Below, one piece after another: positions 13,376 to 19,724 of a stretch of DNA of 19,824 nucleotides (positions within the stretch are counted from its first letter, which is position 1; each line of letters opens with the position of its first letter). The stretch is from NCBI GenBank assembly GCA_964414265.1, contig CAYPVT010000012.1:1-19824 (forward strand), in the 5' to 3' direction. The notes below the pieces were generated by a model. The model searched no databases and was not told the origin of the DNA. It saw nothing but the letters and a program-made list of their open reading frames with translations. Source of the stretch: VMEP01 sp964414265 (GTDB taxonomy: Bacteria; Patescibacteriota; Minisyncoccia; Phycocordibacterales; VMEP01). The translations under genes and the position numbers were made by a program.

Positions 13376-14071
13376 ATGGAGCGGAAGTTTAGCTTTTCAG
13401 TAGGCGAGTTTTACCACATATATAACCGTGGAAATAATAAATCCAATATTTTTTTGGATGCTAAAGACAAAAAGCGTTTTCAAAAACTTTTGTACGTGTG
13501 CAACAATACAAAGCCTGTTGTATATAAAACTATCCAAGGGATGCCCTTGGATAAAATAGAGAGAGGAGAACAACTCGTAGACATCGGATTGTATTGTCTT
13601 ATGCCGAACCACTTTCACCTTCTTTTACATGAAATAAAGGAGGGTGGTATTAGCCTTTTTGTCGAGAAACTTCTTACGGCTTATTCAATGTATTTTAATA
13701 AAAAAAATACCAGAACGGGGAGGTTGTTTGAGGGGAGGTTTAAGGCTTCTTTTGTTGGGACTGATGAATACTTAAAGTATTTATTTTCCTATATACACCT
13801 TAATCCGGTAAAAATTATTGATAAACATTGGAAGGAAAATGGGATTACTGATAAACAAAATACAAAAGAGTTCCTTCAGAAATACACTTACTCAAGTTAT
13901 CTTGATTACTGTGGTCAAAAAAGGGAGGAAAATCTTATTTTGGACAAAAGAAATTTCCCGGAATATTTTAAAGACACCGAAGATTTTGATCGATTTATTG
14001 ATGAGTGGCTGTCATTCAGAGAGAAAGATTATCTTATCCAAGGGATGCCCTTGGATAAGGGGATTATGTAA
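13376..14071 (+). CDS. REP-associated tyrosine transposase (Y1_Tnp/IS200-like HUH)
   Basis: The 231-residue product has the Y1 transposase layout: N-terminal FSVGEFYHIYNRGNNKSNIF (about 7-26), the HUH metal-binding motif MPNHFHLLLHE (His79, His81), and the GRLFEGRFKASFVGTDEYLKY block leading to SYIHLNPVK. Tyr139 there aligns with the catalytic tyrosine of E. coli RAYT. These enzymes cut and rejoin single-stranded DNA at REP hairpins. I placed the start at 13376 because family members begin just before G-E-x-Y-H-I-Y-N-R-G; an ATG at 13346 would start inside a REP. Two REP palindromes lie inside the frame, at residues 53-60 and near the C-terminus, each read as IQGMPLDK. Catalytic residues look intact. 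No host-function neighbour is implied. Confidence 0.88.
   Translation: MERKFSFSVGEFYHIYNRGNNKSNIFLDAKDKKRFQKLLYVCNNTKPVVYKTIQGMPLDKIERGEQLVDIGLYCLMPNHFHLLLHEIKEGGISLFVEKLLTAYSMYFNKKNTRTGRLFEGRFKASFVGTDEYLKYLFSYIHLNPVKIIDKHWKENGITDKQNTKEFLQKYTYSSYLDYCGQKREENLILDKRNFPEYFKDTEDFDRFIDEWLSFREKDYLIQGMPLDKGIM
13532..13552. repeat. REP palindrome inside the RAYT coding region (N-terminal third)
   Basis: Perfect arms ATCCAAGGG / CCCTTGGAT around ATG, translated in frame as I-Q-G-M-P-L-D. It lies between the first helix and the HUH motif, where family members are length-variable. Confidence 0.88.
14036..14056. repeat. REP palindrome at the 3' end of the RAYT coding region
   Basis: Same unit and frame as the copy at 13532, giving I-Q-G-M-P-L-D, followed by KGIM and the stop. 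The gene's last twelve codons are therefore mostly REP-derived. Confidence 0.88.
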
Positions 14072-14107
14072 GTTTAAGGTGATGGTTTGCTCTATGTAAT
14101 ATTGTGG

Positions 14108-14135
14108 TTGCGTGCTCCGTCTTTAGTAGTAACAT
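14108..14135 (+). promoter_or_regulatory. candidate promoter of the membrane-protein operon
   Basis: TTGCGT (14108-14113), a 16-nt spacer and TAACAT (14130-14135) end 9 nt before the ATG at 14145, again implying a very short leader. Confidence 0.4.
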
Positions 14136-14144
14136 ATAGATATC

Positions 14145-14699
14145 ATGGATACACAAAATAAATGGCCACTTTATATTGCGATTGGTTTACCAGTTCTTTT
14201 TGTCGTAGGGCTTATTGGAGCAGTTTATATTCCTCAACTTTTTACGAAACCTGCTCAGTATGATTTTGTTTATATCACTCGTAATCTTAGCGAACCATAC
14301 GGACAAACCTACACTGTAGAACAAGGGAAAATAGTCAAACAATATTTACCGCCACCAGTTGATTACAAACCTTCTGAAGTGAAAGATTATCGATCGGTAT
14401 TACTTGAGTCTATTTATTTATATGACGTTGAGACAGACAAAAGTCGTGAGTTAACTTTGGAAGAGGCTCAGGCGTTAAACATAGACCAGAACCCAAAATC
14501 TCCAGACGGATATCTTTTTAAAAGTGGTCAAAATAGTGGTGGGGTTGTTACAGATATATTTGGGGGCAACCGTGATTATAGTGCCAGCTATTTAAAAAAC
14601 GGTTTTTATAGTAAGCGAATTTACTTAACACAAGAAAAGAGTTCACGTAATTATTACGGCTATGGTCCAGGGGATTTTATTGGCTGGGTAATTAAATAA
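14145..14699 (+). CDS. membrane-anchored protein of unknown function
   Basis: The 184-residue product has a short polar N-terminus and one membrane helix (LYIAIGLPVLFVVGLIGAVYI, about 9-29). The extracytoplasmic-looking remainder is Tyr-rich, with YDFVYITRNLSEPYGQTYTV, a PPPVDYKP segment and a NYYGYGPGDFIGWVIK C-terminus. I recognise no named domain; similar anchored Tyr-rich proteins are common as hypotheticals in Parcubacteria. The next gene begins 4 nt after its stop, so the two are almost certainly cotranscribed and may act together in the membrane. The start is supported by the membrane helix beginning eight residues later and by the promoter candidate just upstream. Confidence 0.78.
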   Translation: MDTQNKWPLYIAIGLPVLFVVGLIGAVYIPQLFTKPAQYDFVYITRNLSEPYGQTYTVEQGKIVKQYLPPPVDYKPSEVKDYRSVLLESIYLYDVETDKSRELTLEEAQALNIDQNPKSPDGYLFKSGQNSGGVVTDIFGGNRDYSASYLKNGFYSKRIYLTQEKSSRNYYGYGPGDFIGWVIK

Positions 14700-14703
14700 A
14701 AAT

Positions 14704-15684
14704 ATGGAAATGGAACCAAAAAATATTGCCTTACAGAGAATCAGGGAAATAGTTTCTTCGAGTGGTCTTTCTAAAGAAGAAGTGCTTTCTGTTTTGGGTG
14801 GGGTTTCTGTGGCAGAGAACACTAGCTCTGGTTTTCATTTTAATATAGTTAAAATTTTGTATTTTTTGGGCGGTTTCCTTGCTTTGTGTGGAGTGGTTGT
14901 TTTCGTTTCTCAGTTTTGGGAAGATCTCGGTTTTCCTGGTCAGGTTTTGGTAACACTTGGATTTGGTTTTATTTCTTACGTTTCTTCGCTCCTTCTTAAT
15001 AGCTATAAGACAGCATCTTTGGCTTCAAGGTTGGCGTTAGTTTTTTCCGCAATACTCTTGCCTTTAGGGGTAACGGTTATTTTAAACGAGATGAGTATTT
15101 CAGATTGGCTCTTTACTAGTTTATGGATGGCAATTGGTTTCTTTGTTGTTTATTTCTCAACGATAAAAATCTTGCAAAATGATGTCTCTAGGTTTTTGAC
15201 AATAGTTTCTGGCACGGCCATCTTCTTTGTTTCTATTGCTTTGTTTGTGAGAGAAAGCCCTTCTATTTTAGAGACAATAAGAGATTTTTATTCTTATGCA
15301 TTCATTGTTTACGGAGTAACGTGTTTGGCGCTTTCGTCGCTATTCCCATCTCCCGTCGATTCCCGAAGACCACTTAACAGCATTCTTGTTTTTGTGGGGA
15401 CTGCAACTTTTTTGGGAGCGCTTTTTTCCTTTAGTGAAATTTGGAAGTTTGTATGTCTCCCTGGTATCGCCATCTTCTTTTATTTAAGTATTACAATGCG
15501 AAGTAGGATAATACTTACACTTTCGTCCATTGCGCTTATGGGATATATTGGTCGCATTACAACTGAGTATTTCAGTAATAGTTTAGGGTGGCCAATCACA
15601 CTTATGATTTTAGGGCTTTCTTTAATAGGTATTGGATATGCCACACTTACGTTTGGGAAGAAATATATCTTAACGTCGCGCTAA
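14704..15684 (+). CDS. polytopic membrane protein, DUF2157-like
   Basis: The 326-residue product starts with about 45 soluble residues containing a helical ALQRIREIVSSSGLSKEEVLSVL segment, followed by about nine hydrophobic helices. The first is ILYFLGGFLALCGVVVFVSQFW. The soluble helical N-terminus followed by a Gly-rich first helix and many short helices resembles DUF2157-type predicted membrane proteins. No transporter signature or catalytic motif is visible. It is downstream of, and nearly abutting, the single-pass protein at 14145. The ATG at 14710 (two codons in) is an equally possible start. The family call is tentative; the topology is clear. Confidence 0.75.
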   Translation: MEMEPKNIALQRIREIVSSSGLSKEEVLSVLGGVSVAENTSSGFHFNIVKILYFLGGFLALCGVVVFVSQFWEDLGFPGQVLVTLGFGFISYVSSLLLNSYKTASLASRLALVFSAILLPLGVTVILNEMSISDWLFTSLWMAIGFFVVYFSTIKILQNDVSRFLTIVSGTAIFFVSIALFVRESPSILETIRDFYSYAFIVYGVTCLALSSLFPSPVDSRRPLNSILVFVGTATFLGALFSFSEIWKFVCLPGIAIFFYLSITMRSRIILTLSSIALMGYIGRITTEYFSNSLGWPITLMILGLSLIGIGYATLTFGKKYILTSR

Positions 15685-15709
15685 ATCGTAAAATCTATAA
15701 AATAAATTT

Positions 15710-16219
15710 ATGACAACAATTATTGAAAAGCGGAATAATCAGGTTTTCTGGTATCTTGCTTACATTTTATTTTTTGTAGCTATATTAACATTTTCCGCTT
15801 TAATATTAGCGCGTGTTAATGGAGGGTTACCATCTGGTATTACAACTTTTGATTTGGTTTTAATTATCCTTGCAACATTTCGTTTAACTCGTCTTTTTGT
15901 TTACGATAAAGTTTCAAAGTTTTTTCGTGATTGGTTTTTAGATGAAGAAAATTTAATTAGCCAGGATGGGGAACTACTTATTGCAAGAACAAGACCGGAG
16001 GATGGTCCACGTAGAACAGGCCTCGAGCTTCTTGAATGCCCTTGGTGTGTTGGTGTTTGGTTTGCGGCCCTTGTTGTCTTTTTCTATTATCTAACTCCAA
16101 TTACTTGGTATTTTATTTTAATCTTGGCTGTTTCCGGAGTTTCAACGTTTATTCAAATTCTTGCCAATATGATTGGTTGGCGCGCAGAACATCTTAAAAA
16201 TAAGGTTAATAATAAGTAG
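15710..16219 (+). CDS. DUF1360 family membrane protein
   Basis: The 169-residue product has a membrane helix near the start (about 14-34), then a second one containing TFDLVLIILATFRLTRLFVYDK. The family hallmark follows: a charged segment with RRTGLELLECPWCVGVWFAAL, including the CPWC-x-G-x-W motif, and a final hydrophobic region to about residue 155. DUF1360 proteins occur in Firmicutes, including spore formers, and in many CPR genomes; their biochemical role is not known to me. The paired cysteines could bind metal or form a disulfide. It follows the DUF2157-like gene by 25 nt, completing a three-gene membrane operon. No Shine-Dalgarno (AATAAATTT before the ATG). Confidence 0.85.
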   Translation: MTTIIEKRNNQVFWYLAYILFFVAILTFSALILARVNGGLPSGITTFDLVLIILATFRLTRLFVYDKVSKFFRDWFLDEENLISQDGELLIARTRPEDGPRRTGLELLECPWCVGVWFAALVVFFYYLTPITWYFILILAVSGVSTFIQILANMIGWRAEHLKNKVNNK

Positions 16220-16251
16220 GGAACTTGGCCATTTTTGACTTAAGTGGCTGG

Positions 16252-16281
16252 TTGCAATTTTTTAGGTTTGTGTGGTAGTAT
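16252..16281 (+). promoter_or_regulatory. promoter of the rplJL operon
   Basis: TTGCAA (16252-16257), an 18-nt spacer and TAGTAT (16276-16281) precede the L10 leader, starting transcription near 16288. Confidence 0.65.
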
Positions 16282-16287
16282 CTCATC

Positions 16288-16566
16288 ACAAGCCGTAGAA
16301 AACAGATAGCCCATAGGGCGTTAATTGCGAAAGCAGTCTGTCGAGGTCGATACTCATTTCGTTAACAACGGAATNNNNNNNNNNNNNNNNNNNNNNNNNN
16401 NNNNNNNNNNNNNNNNNNNNNNNNNNNNNNNNNNNNNNNNNNNNNNNNNNNNNNNNNNNNNNNNNNNNNNNNNNGTTAATTGCGAAAGCAGTCTGTCGAG
16501 GTCGATACTCATTTCGTTAACAACGGAATGCTTGGACGACTCCACGGGGAGTCGGTTTTGTTTTTT
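16288..16566 (+). promoter_or_regulatory. ribosomal protein L10 leader with attenuator terminator
   Basis: The leader can fold as an ACAGA/TCTGT stem (16302-16306 with 16337-16341) holding two inner hairpins, GCCC/GGGC and TGC-GAAA-GCA, which fits the Rfam L10 leader plan. It ends in a Rho-independent hairpin, CGACTCC-ACGG-GGAGTCG (16537-16554), followed by a T tract and then the rplJ ATG. In known L10 leaders the L10(L12) complex binds the upstream structure and represses its own operon; attenuation is the likely mode here. The printed length is inflated by 155 bp by the gap inside it. Confidence 0.75.
16320..16529. other. artefactual scaffold gap with 55-bp duplicated flanks
   Basis: Bases 16320-16374 and 16475-16529 are the same 55 bp around exactly 100 Ns (16375-16474). 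This is the same signature as the rpsR gap; collapsed, the L10 leader is continuous. Confidence 0.93.
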
Positions 16567-16580
16567 AATTACAAAAAATT

Positions 16581-17069
16581 ATGGCAATTAGTAAAGAAAA
16601 AAAAGTTGAGATACTAAAGAAACTTAAACAGTCCATTGCAGATTCAATGTCGCTTGTTTTTGTTAACTTTAAAGGCCTAACGGTGTCAGAGGTTTCTAAG
16701 ATTCGTCGTGATTTGCGATCAAAGGGTGTTGGTTACACAGTGGCCAAAAAAACTCTTGTTAAGAGAGCAATCACGGAGGGTAAGTTTGAAGGTGAGATTC
16801 CACAACTAGATGGAGAATTAGCGCTCGCTTACGGCAAAGATCCGATTGAGCCAGCACGTACTATTTTTGCTTATCAAAAAGAGTACAAAGGCCACATCCA
16901 CATTATGGGTGGTATGTTTGAAGGGAAAATTCTTGACGCTGTCGCAATGACAGAAATTGCAACAATACCTTCAATGCAGGTTTTGCGCGGTCAGTTTGTT
17001 AACTTAATAAACTCACCAATACAGCGTTTTGTAGTTGCGCTTAATCAGATAGCAGAATCAAAGAATTAA
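16581..17069 (+). CDS. rplJ: 50S ribosomal protein uL10
   Basis: The 162-residue product is a normal-length L10. The rRNA-binding N-terminal domain begins MAISKEKKVEILKKLKQSIA and has SMSLVFVNFKGLTVSEVSKIRRDLR and GVGYTVAKKTLVKRAI. The C-terminal helix that carries L7/L12 dimers corresponds to VLRGQFVNLINSPIQRFVVALNQIAES. L10 anchors the L7/L12 stalk that recruits translational GTPases. It starts about 15 nt after the attenuator hairpin and is followed by rplL after 28 nt, the usual rplJL order. No Shine-Dalgarno is visible before the ATG. The leader suggests autogenous control. Confidence 0.96.
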   Translation: MAISKEKKVEILKKLKQSIADSMSLVFVNFKGLTVSEVSKIRRDLRSKGVGYTVAKKTLVKRAITEGKFEGEIPQLDGELALAYGKDPIEPARTIFAYQKEYKGHIHIMGGMFEGKILDAVAMTEIATIPSMQVLRGQFVNLINSPIQRFVVALNQIAESKN

Positions 17070-17097
17070 AAATTTAACAATTAAAAGAGATAATAAT

Positions 17098-17511
17098 ATG
17101 TCAGACGAAACAACAGTAGCAGTAGAAGAGGCAGTTGAGGTTCCAGCAAAATTTAAGACACTTGTTGATTCAGTTGAAAAAATGAGTGTTCTTGAATTGC
17201 ACGAACTCGTTAAAGTTCTTGAAAAGAAATTTGGCGTGTCAGCAGCAGCGGTTGCGATGGCAGCCCCAGGCGCCGGAGCAGGAGAAGCTGCTGAGGAAAA
17301 ATCAGCTTACGCTGTTCATCTTAAATCAGCTGGAGACCAGAAGATTGGTGTAATGAAGGTTGTTAAGGAAGTCTTGGGTCTTGGACTTAAAGAAGCTAAG
17401 GACTTAGTTGATAACGTTCCTTCTCTCTTGAAAGAAGGAATGAAGAAGGATGAAGCAGATGCATTTAAGAAGAGGATTGAAGAGGTTGGAGGAAAAGTTG
17501 AGTTAATGTAA
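17098..17511 (+). CDS. rplL: 50S ribosomal protein bL12 (L7/L12), with altered C-terminus
   Basis: The 137-residue product has the L12 plan. The N-terminal dimerisation domain has FKTLVDSVEKMSVLELHELVKVLEKKFGV. An Ala/Gly-rich hinge follows (AAAVAMAAPGAGAGEAAEE). The C-terminal domain has GDQKIGVMKVVKEVLGLGLK, then EAKDLVDNVPSLLKEGMKKDEA and a final helix/strand. The family normally ends KVELK; here the frame ends GKVELM-stop. A VELK-stop coding tail is found 275 bp downstream at 17772-17786, after a structured repeat array. The array has therefore supplied a new stop and swapped the last residue. The functional core is unaffected. A weak AAAAGAGA precedes the ATG. Confidence 0.95.
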   Translation: MSDETTVAVEEAVEVPAKFKTLVDSVEKMSVLELHELVKVLEKKFGVSAAAVAMAAPGAGAGEAAEEKSAYAVHLKSAGDQKIGVMKVVKEVLGLGLKEAKDLVDNVPSLLKEGMKKDEADAFKKRIEEVGGKVELM

Positions 17512-17771
17512 ACTTTTCGGTCGGAGGCTATGAAGATAGCCGAGACGGGGTCGCGGAAATTTTCAGCAGAAAATTATCCGTGACAAAGTTGAATTAATGT
17601 AAACTTTTCGGTCGGAGGCTATGAAGATAGCCGAGACGGGTGAGAAAGCGAAGAATGAAGCTTTCGCAAGGTCGGACTGAGCGAAGGCGAAGGAGACGGG
17701 GTCGCGGGTTTTGCTAGCAAGCAAAAACCTGTGACAGCGGAAATTTTCAGCAGAAAATTATCCGTGACCAG
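17512..17771. repeat. structured repeat array fused to the rplL 3' end (copies 3a-3c)
   Basis: A 56-bp direct repeat (17494-17549 and 17585-17640, one mismatch) carries the rplL tail plus the hairpin GGCTAT-GAAG-ATAGCC. Three AGCA-loop hairpins follow: AATTTTC-AGCA-GAAAATT at 17558-17575, TTTTGCT-AGCA-AGCAAAA at 17709-17726, and again the first type at 17742-17759. The first two have GTCGCGG / CC-GTGAC-type base stems. A GAAAGC/GCTTTC hairpin (17644-17665) lies between. Loops and junctions match the elements at 6691 and 7953, so this is the same family in a nested, tandem form. It is transcribed as the rplL 3' UTR before the terminator. Confidence 0.85.
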
Positions 17772-17805
17772 GTTGAGTTAAAATAACTTAATTTGTACAG
17801 ATTAA

Positions 17806-17850
17806 ACAATCACAAAAAAATCCCTTTTTAAGGGGTTTTTTTGTGATTGT
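17806..17850 (+). terminator. Rho-independent terminator of the rplJL operon
   Basis: A stem of about 19 bp, ACAATCACAAAAAAATCCC / GGGGTTTTTTTGTGATTGT, with one G-U pair and a short TTTTTA loop. It lies directly after the displaced rplL tail. Confidence 0.88.
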
Positions 17851-17901
17851 TTGTTGGTTCCTTAAGGGTTAGAATGTGAGGAATAATCTATTAAGAAGTT
17901 T

Positions 17902-18513
17902 ATGGAAATTCTAGGAAAACTTTTCGGGAGCGAGGCGCGAGTAAAAATACTACGTTTGTTTTTCTTAAACGAAGAGATGGGTTTTGAAATGAAAGAAATA
18001 GAAAAAAGAACGAAACTAAAAGCGACAATAGTTCGAAAAGAAATAGCAGCCCTTAAGTCTATTGGTTTTATAAAAAAGAAATATTTTTCAAAAGATTTAC
18101 CACTTAAAAAAAAAGTTCAGGGTTGGTTTTTGGACAATAATTTTTCTTACAAAAGAGAACTAAAAGATTTGGTATTGAACACTGATATGATTGATAGGGG
18201 AGATATTATCAGTCGTTTTAAAAAAACTGGAGTAATAAAATTGTTGGTGGTTTCTGGAATATTTATCAAAGAAAATGATAGTCGCACAGACATTTTAATT
18301 GTTGGAGAAAACCTAAAGCGTTCCTCAATTGAAAATGTTTTACGCTCTATTGAATCAGAGATAGGGAAGGATCTGTCCTATGCTTTTTTTGATACTAAGG
18401 AATTTAAATACAGGATTGAGATGTATGACAAATTTATCTATGACGTTTTAGATTATCCACATGAACGCTTGGTTGATAAGATTGGTCTACCCGATAAATT
18501 CACGAGGCTTTAA
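17902..18513 (+). CDS. winged-helix protein with nucleotidyltransferase-like C-terminal domain
   Basis: The 203-residue product has an N-terminal winged helix (about 5-75: LGKLFGSEARVKILRLFFLN, KATIVRKEIAALKSIGFIKK). A GWFLDNNFSYKRELKDLVLN segment bridges to a C-terminal domain (about 108-200) with TDILIVGENLKRSSIENVLRSIESEIGKDLSYAFFDTKEFKYRIEMYDKF. This pattern belongs to a CPR-common regulator family whose second domain resembles minimal nucleotidyltransferases. The usual GS...DxD catalytic motif is not visible here; only the D-x-L-I-V-G strand remains, so the domain may bind ligand or a partner without catalysis. It begins about 50 nt after the rplJL terminator and is probably transcribed separately. 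A TTATCCACA lies inside the gene near 18453. Confidence 0.8.
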   Translation: MEILGKLFGSEARVKILRLFFLNEEMGFEMKEIEKRTKLKATIVRKEIAALKSIGFIKKKYFSKDLPLKKKVQGWFLDNNFSYKRELKDLVLNTDMIDRGDIISRFKKTGVIKLLVVSGIFIKENDSRTDILIVGENLKRSSIENVLRSIESEIGKDLSYAFFDTKEFKYRIEMYDKFIYDVLDYPHERLVDKIGLPDKFTRL

Positions 18514-18581
18514 TTAGACTTTTCCACCTTTTGTGGCGGTGGGGCACTATCCACAATAAGCAAGAATAAAGCCAATTTTTC

Positions 18582-18590
18582 TGCTATTAT
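18582..18590 (+). promoter_or_regulatory. extended -10 promoter of the MscS-related gene
   Basis: TGCTATTAT, an extended -10 (TATTAT 18585-18590), predicts a leader of about 68 nt before the ATG at 18665. A CCACC/GGTGG hairpin lies between the previous gene and this site. Confidence 0.45.
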
Positions 18591-18664
18591 TAAGACAGGC
18601 TTTAAGTAGTCGAAACTTAGAGTTTTTATGCATAGGAACTTTAATCATTAAGTAAAAGTAAGAT

Positions 18665-19354
18665 ATGGTATTGCAAACATGGAGTCAGGTCATTGGCGAA
18701 TCTTTTCAGTCAATTTGGCTTGGTGTAGTGAGTTTCGTCCCAGGTTTAATCATGGCAGTTATTGTGTTCATGATTGGCTGGATTGTTGCTTCATTGCTTG
18801 AGAAAGTTATTTCACAGGCAATCAAGGCACTTATGTTCGACAAGGCGCTTCGTGCAGCCGGCGTCGAAGAAGTTTTATCAAAAGGAGGGATTCATTTAAA
18901 TGCTGGTGCATTTTTAGGAGGCCTTGTTAGATGGTTTGTTATTGTTGTTTTCTTGGTTGCTTCACTTGAAGTAATTGGATTAACACAAGTGACAATCTTT
19001 CTACGTGATGTAGTTCTTGGCTATCTTCCACAAGTTATTGTGGCAGCCTTCGTCCTTTTGGTCGGTGCTGTTTTAGCTGATGTTACAGACAGAGTGGTCA
19101 CCACATCTGCTCGTGCAGCAGACATGAAGTCAGCAGGTTTCTTGGGTGGTGTATCACGTTGGTCAATTTGGCTTTTTGCTTTGATCATCGCTTTGTCACA
19201 CTTAGGAATTGCTCCTCAGTTTATGTACACACTCTTCACTGGAGTTGTGGCTATGCTTGCTCTTGCAGGCGGTCTCGCTTTCGGTTTGGGTGGTAAGGAC
19301 GCAGCAGCTCGTTTTATTGAACGATTGCGCGAGGACATCTCAAGTAAGAAATAG
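18665..19354 (+). CDS. MscS-related conserved-TM-helix membrane protein
   Basis: The 229-residue product has about five hydrophobic segments: VSFVPGLIMAVIVFMIGWIVASLLEKVISQ (about 22-51), LGGLVRWFVIVVFLVASLEVIGL, LGYLPQVIVAAFVLLVGAVLADV, a VSRWSIWLFALIIALSHLGIA segment, and a Gly/Ala-rich helix LALAGGLAFGLGGKDAAARFIERL. The tandem 'P-x-x-x-x-A-x-x-V-x-x-x-G-x-x-V-A' repeats match the conserved TM helix family near mechanosensitive channels, and the last helix resembles the MscS pore helix. It lacks the large cytoplasmic beta domain of E. coli MscS. A small stretch-gated or pressure-relief channel is plausible. It stands alone between its extended -10 and a strong terminator. Confidence 0.85.
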   Translation: MVLQTWSQVIGESFQSIWLGVVSFVPGLIMAVIVFMIGWIVASLLEKVISQAIKALMFDKALRAAGVEEVLSKGGIHLNAGAFLGGLVRWFVIVVFLVASLEVIGLTQVTIFLRDVVLGYLPQVIVAAFVLLVGAVLADVTDRVVTTSARAADMKSAGFLGGVSRWSIWLFALIIALSHLGIAPQFMYTLFTGVVAMLALAGGLAFGLGGKDAAARFIERLREDISSKK

Positions 19355-19367
19355 TCTTATTTCGACT

Positions 19368-19417
19368 TTCCCCTAGGGGAAAAAGATAGAAAAAAGGTGT
19401 CACTTGACACCTTTTTT
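19368..19417 (+). terminator. terminator of the MscS-related gene
   Basis: A TTTCCCCTAGGGGAAA palindrome (19368-19383) is followed by a perfect 13-bp stem, AAAAAAGGTGTCA-CT-TGACACCTTTTTT (19390-19417). The right arm of the latter contains the -35 of the next promoter. Confidence 0.9.
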
Positions 19418-19431
19418 CTATTGGCTATAAT
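19404..19431 (+). promoter_or_regulatory. consensus promoter of the 23S rRNA transcript
   Basis: TTGACA (19404-19409), 16-nt spacer, TATAAT (19426-19431): both hexamers are perfect, the strongest promoter in the window. The -35 is made from the descending arm of the preceding terminator. Transcription should start near 19438, about 290 nt before mature 23S. Confidence 0.88.
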
Positions 19432-19437
19432 GCCACT

Positions 19438-19724
19438 TACCTTATGTTTATCAACGAAATTTTGCACAAAAAGCGGACCAACTGAACCTCGCCTTTTGGC
19501 GAGTCTCAGGAAGTTCCGCTCTAGAAGCGGATTTTTTGTTGGAAAAATTAAGGCAGTTCGTTGACAATTAAATCCCGCCACTTTTCATCCCATGTGTGAG
19601 TTAGCCTGTTATTGTTCTGGGGTCAGATGAGAGGGAGGCGGACAGACAGAAAAGAAACAAAAGAAATTAAAAAACGCGACCCGGGGAGCGGTTCCTGGAG
19701 CGTAAGTGACTTTCAGATTTCCTA
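19438..19724 (+). promoter_or_regulatory. 23S rRNA leader with antiterminator/terminator-like structure
   Basis: AGCGGA (19472-19477), TCCGCT (19515-19520) and AGCGGA (19526-19531, followed by six Ts) can form two exclusive stems: first-second (with inner CTCGCC-TTTT-GGCGAG), or second-third, a short terminator. After it come AT-rich bases, TTGACA (19561) without a good -10, a purine-rich stretch, and ATTTCCT-AAT-AGGAAAT (19717-19733) at the mature 5' end. I see no tRNA or 16S sequence. It could alternatively be a separate roughly 100-nt small RNA ending at the T tract. Confidence 0.5.

Noticed and set aside
12105..14056. CRISPR array from the repeated 21-bp palindromes
   Set aside because: Spacing is irregular (tens to over a thousand bp), copies alternate orientation and two lie inside a gene; fits REP/RAYT and not CRISPR.
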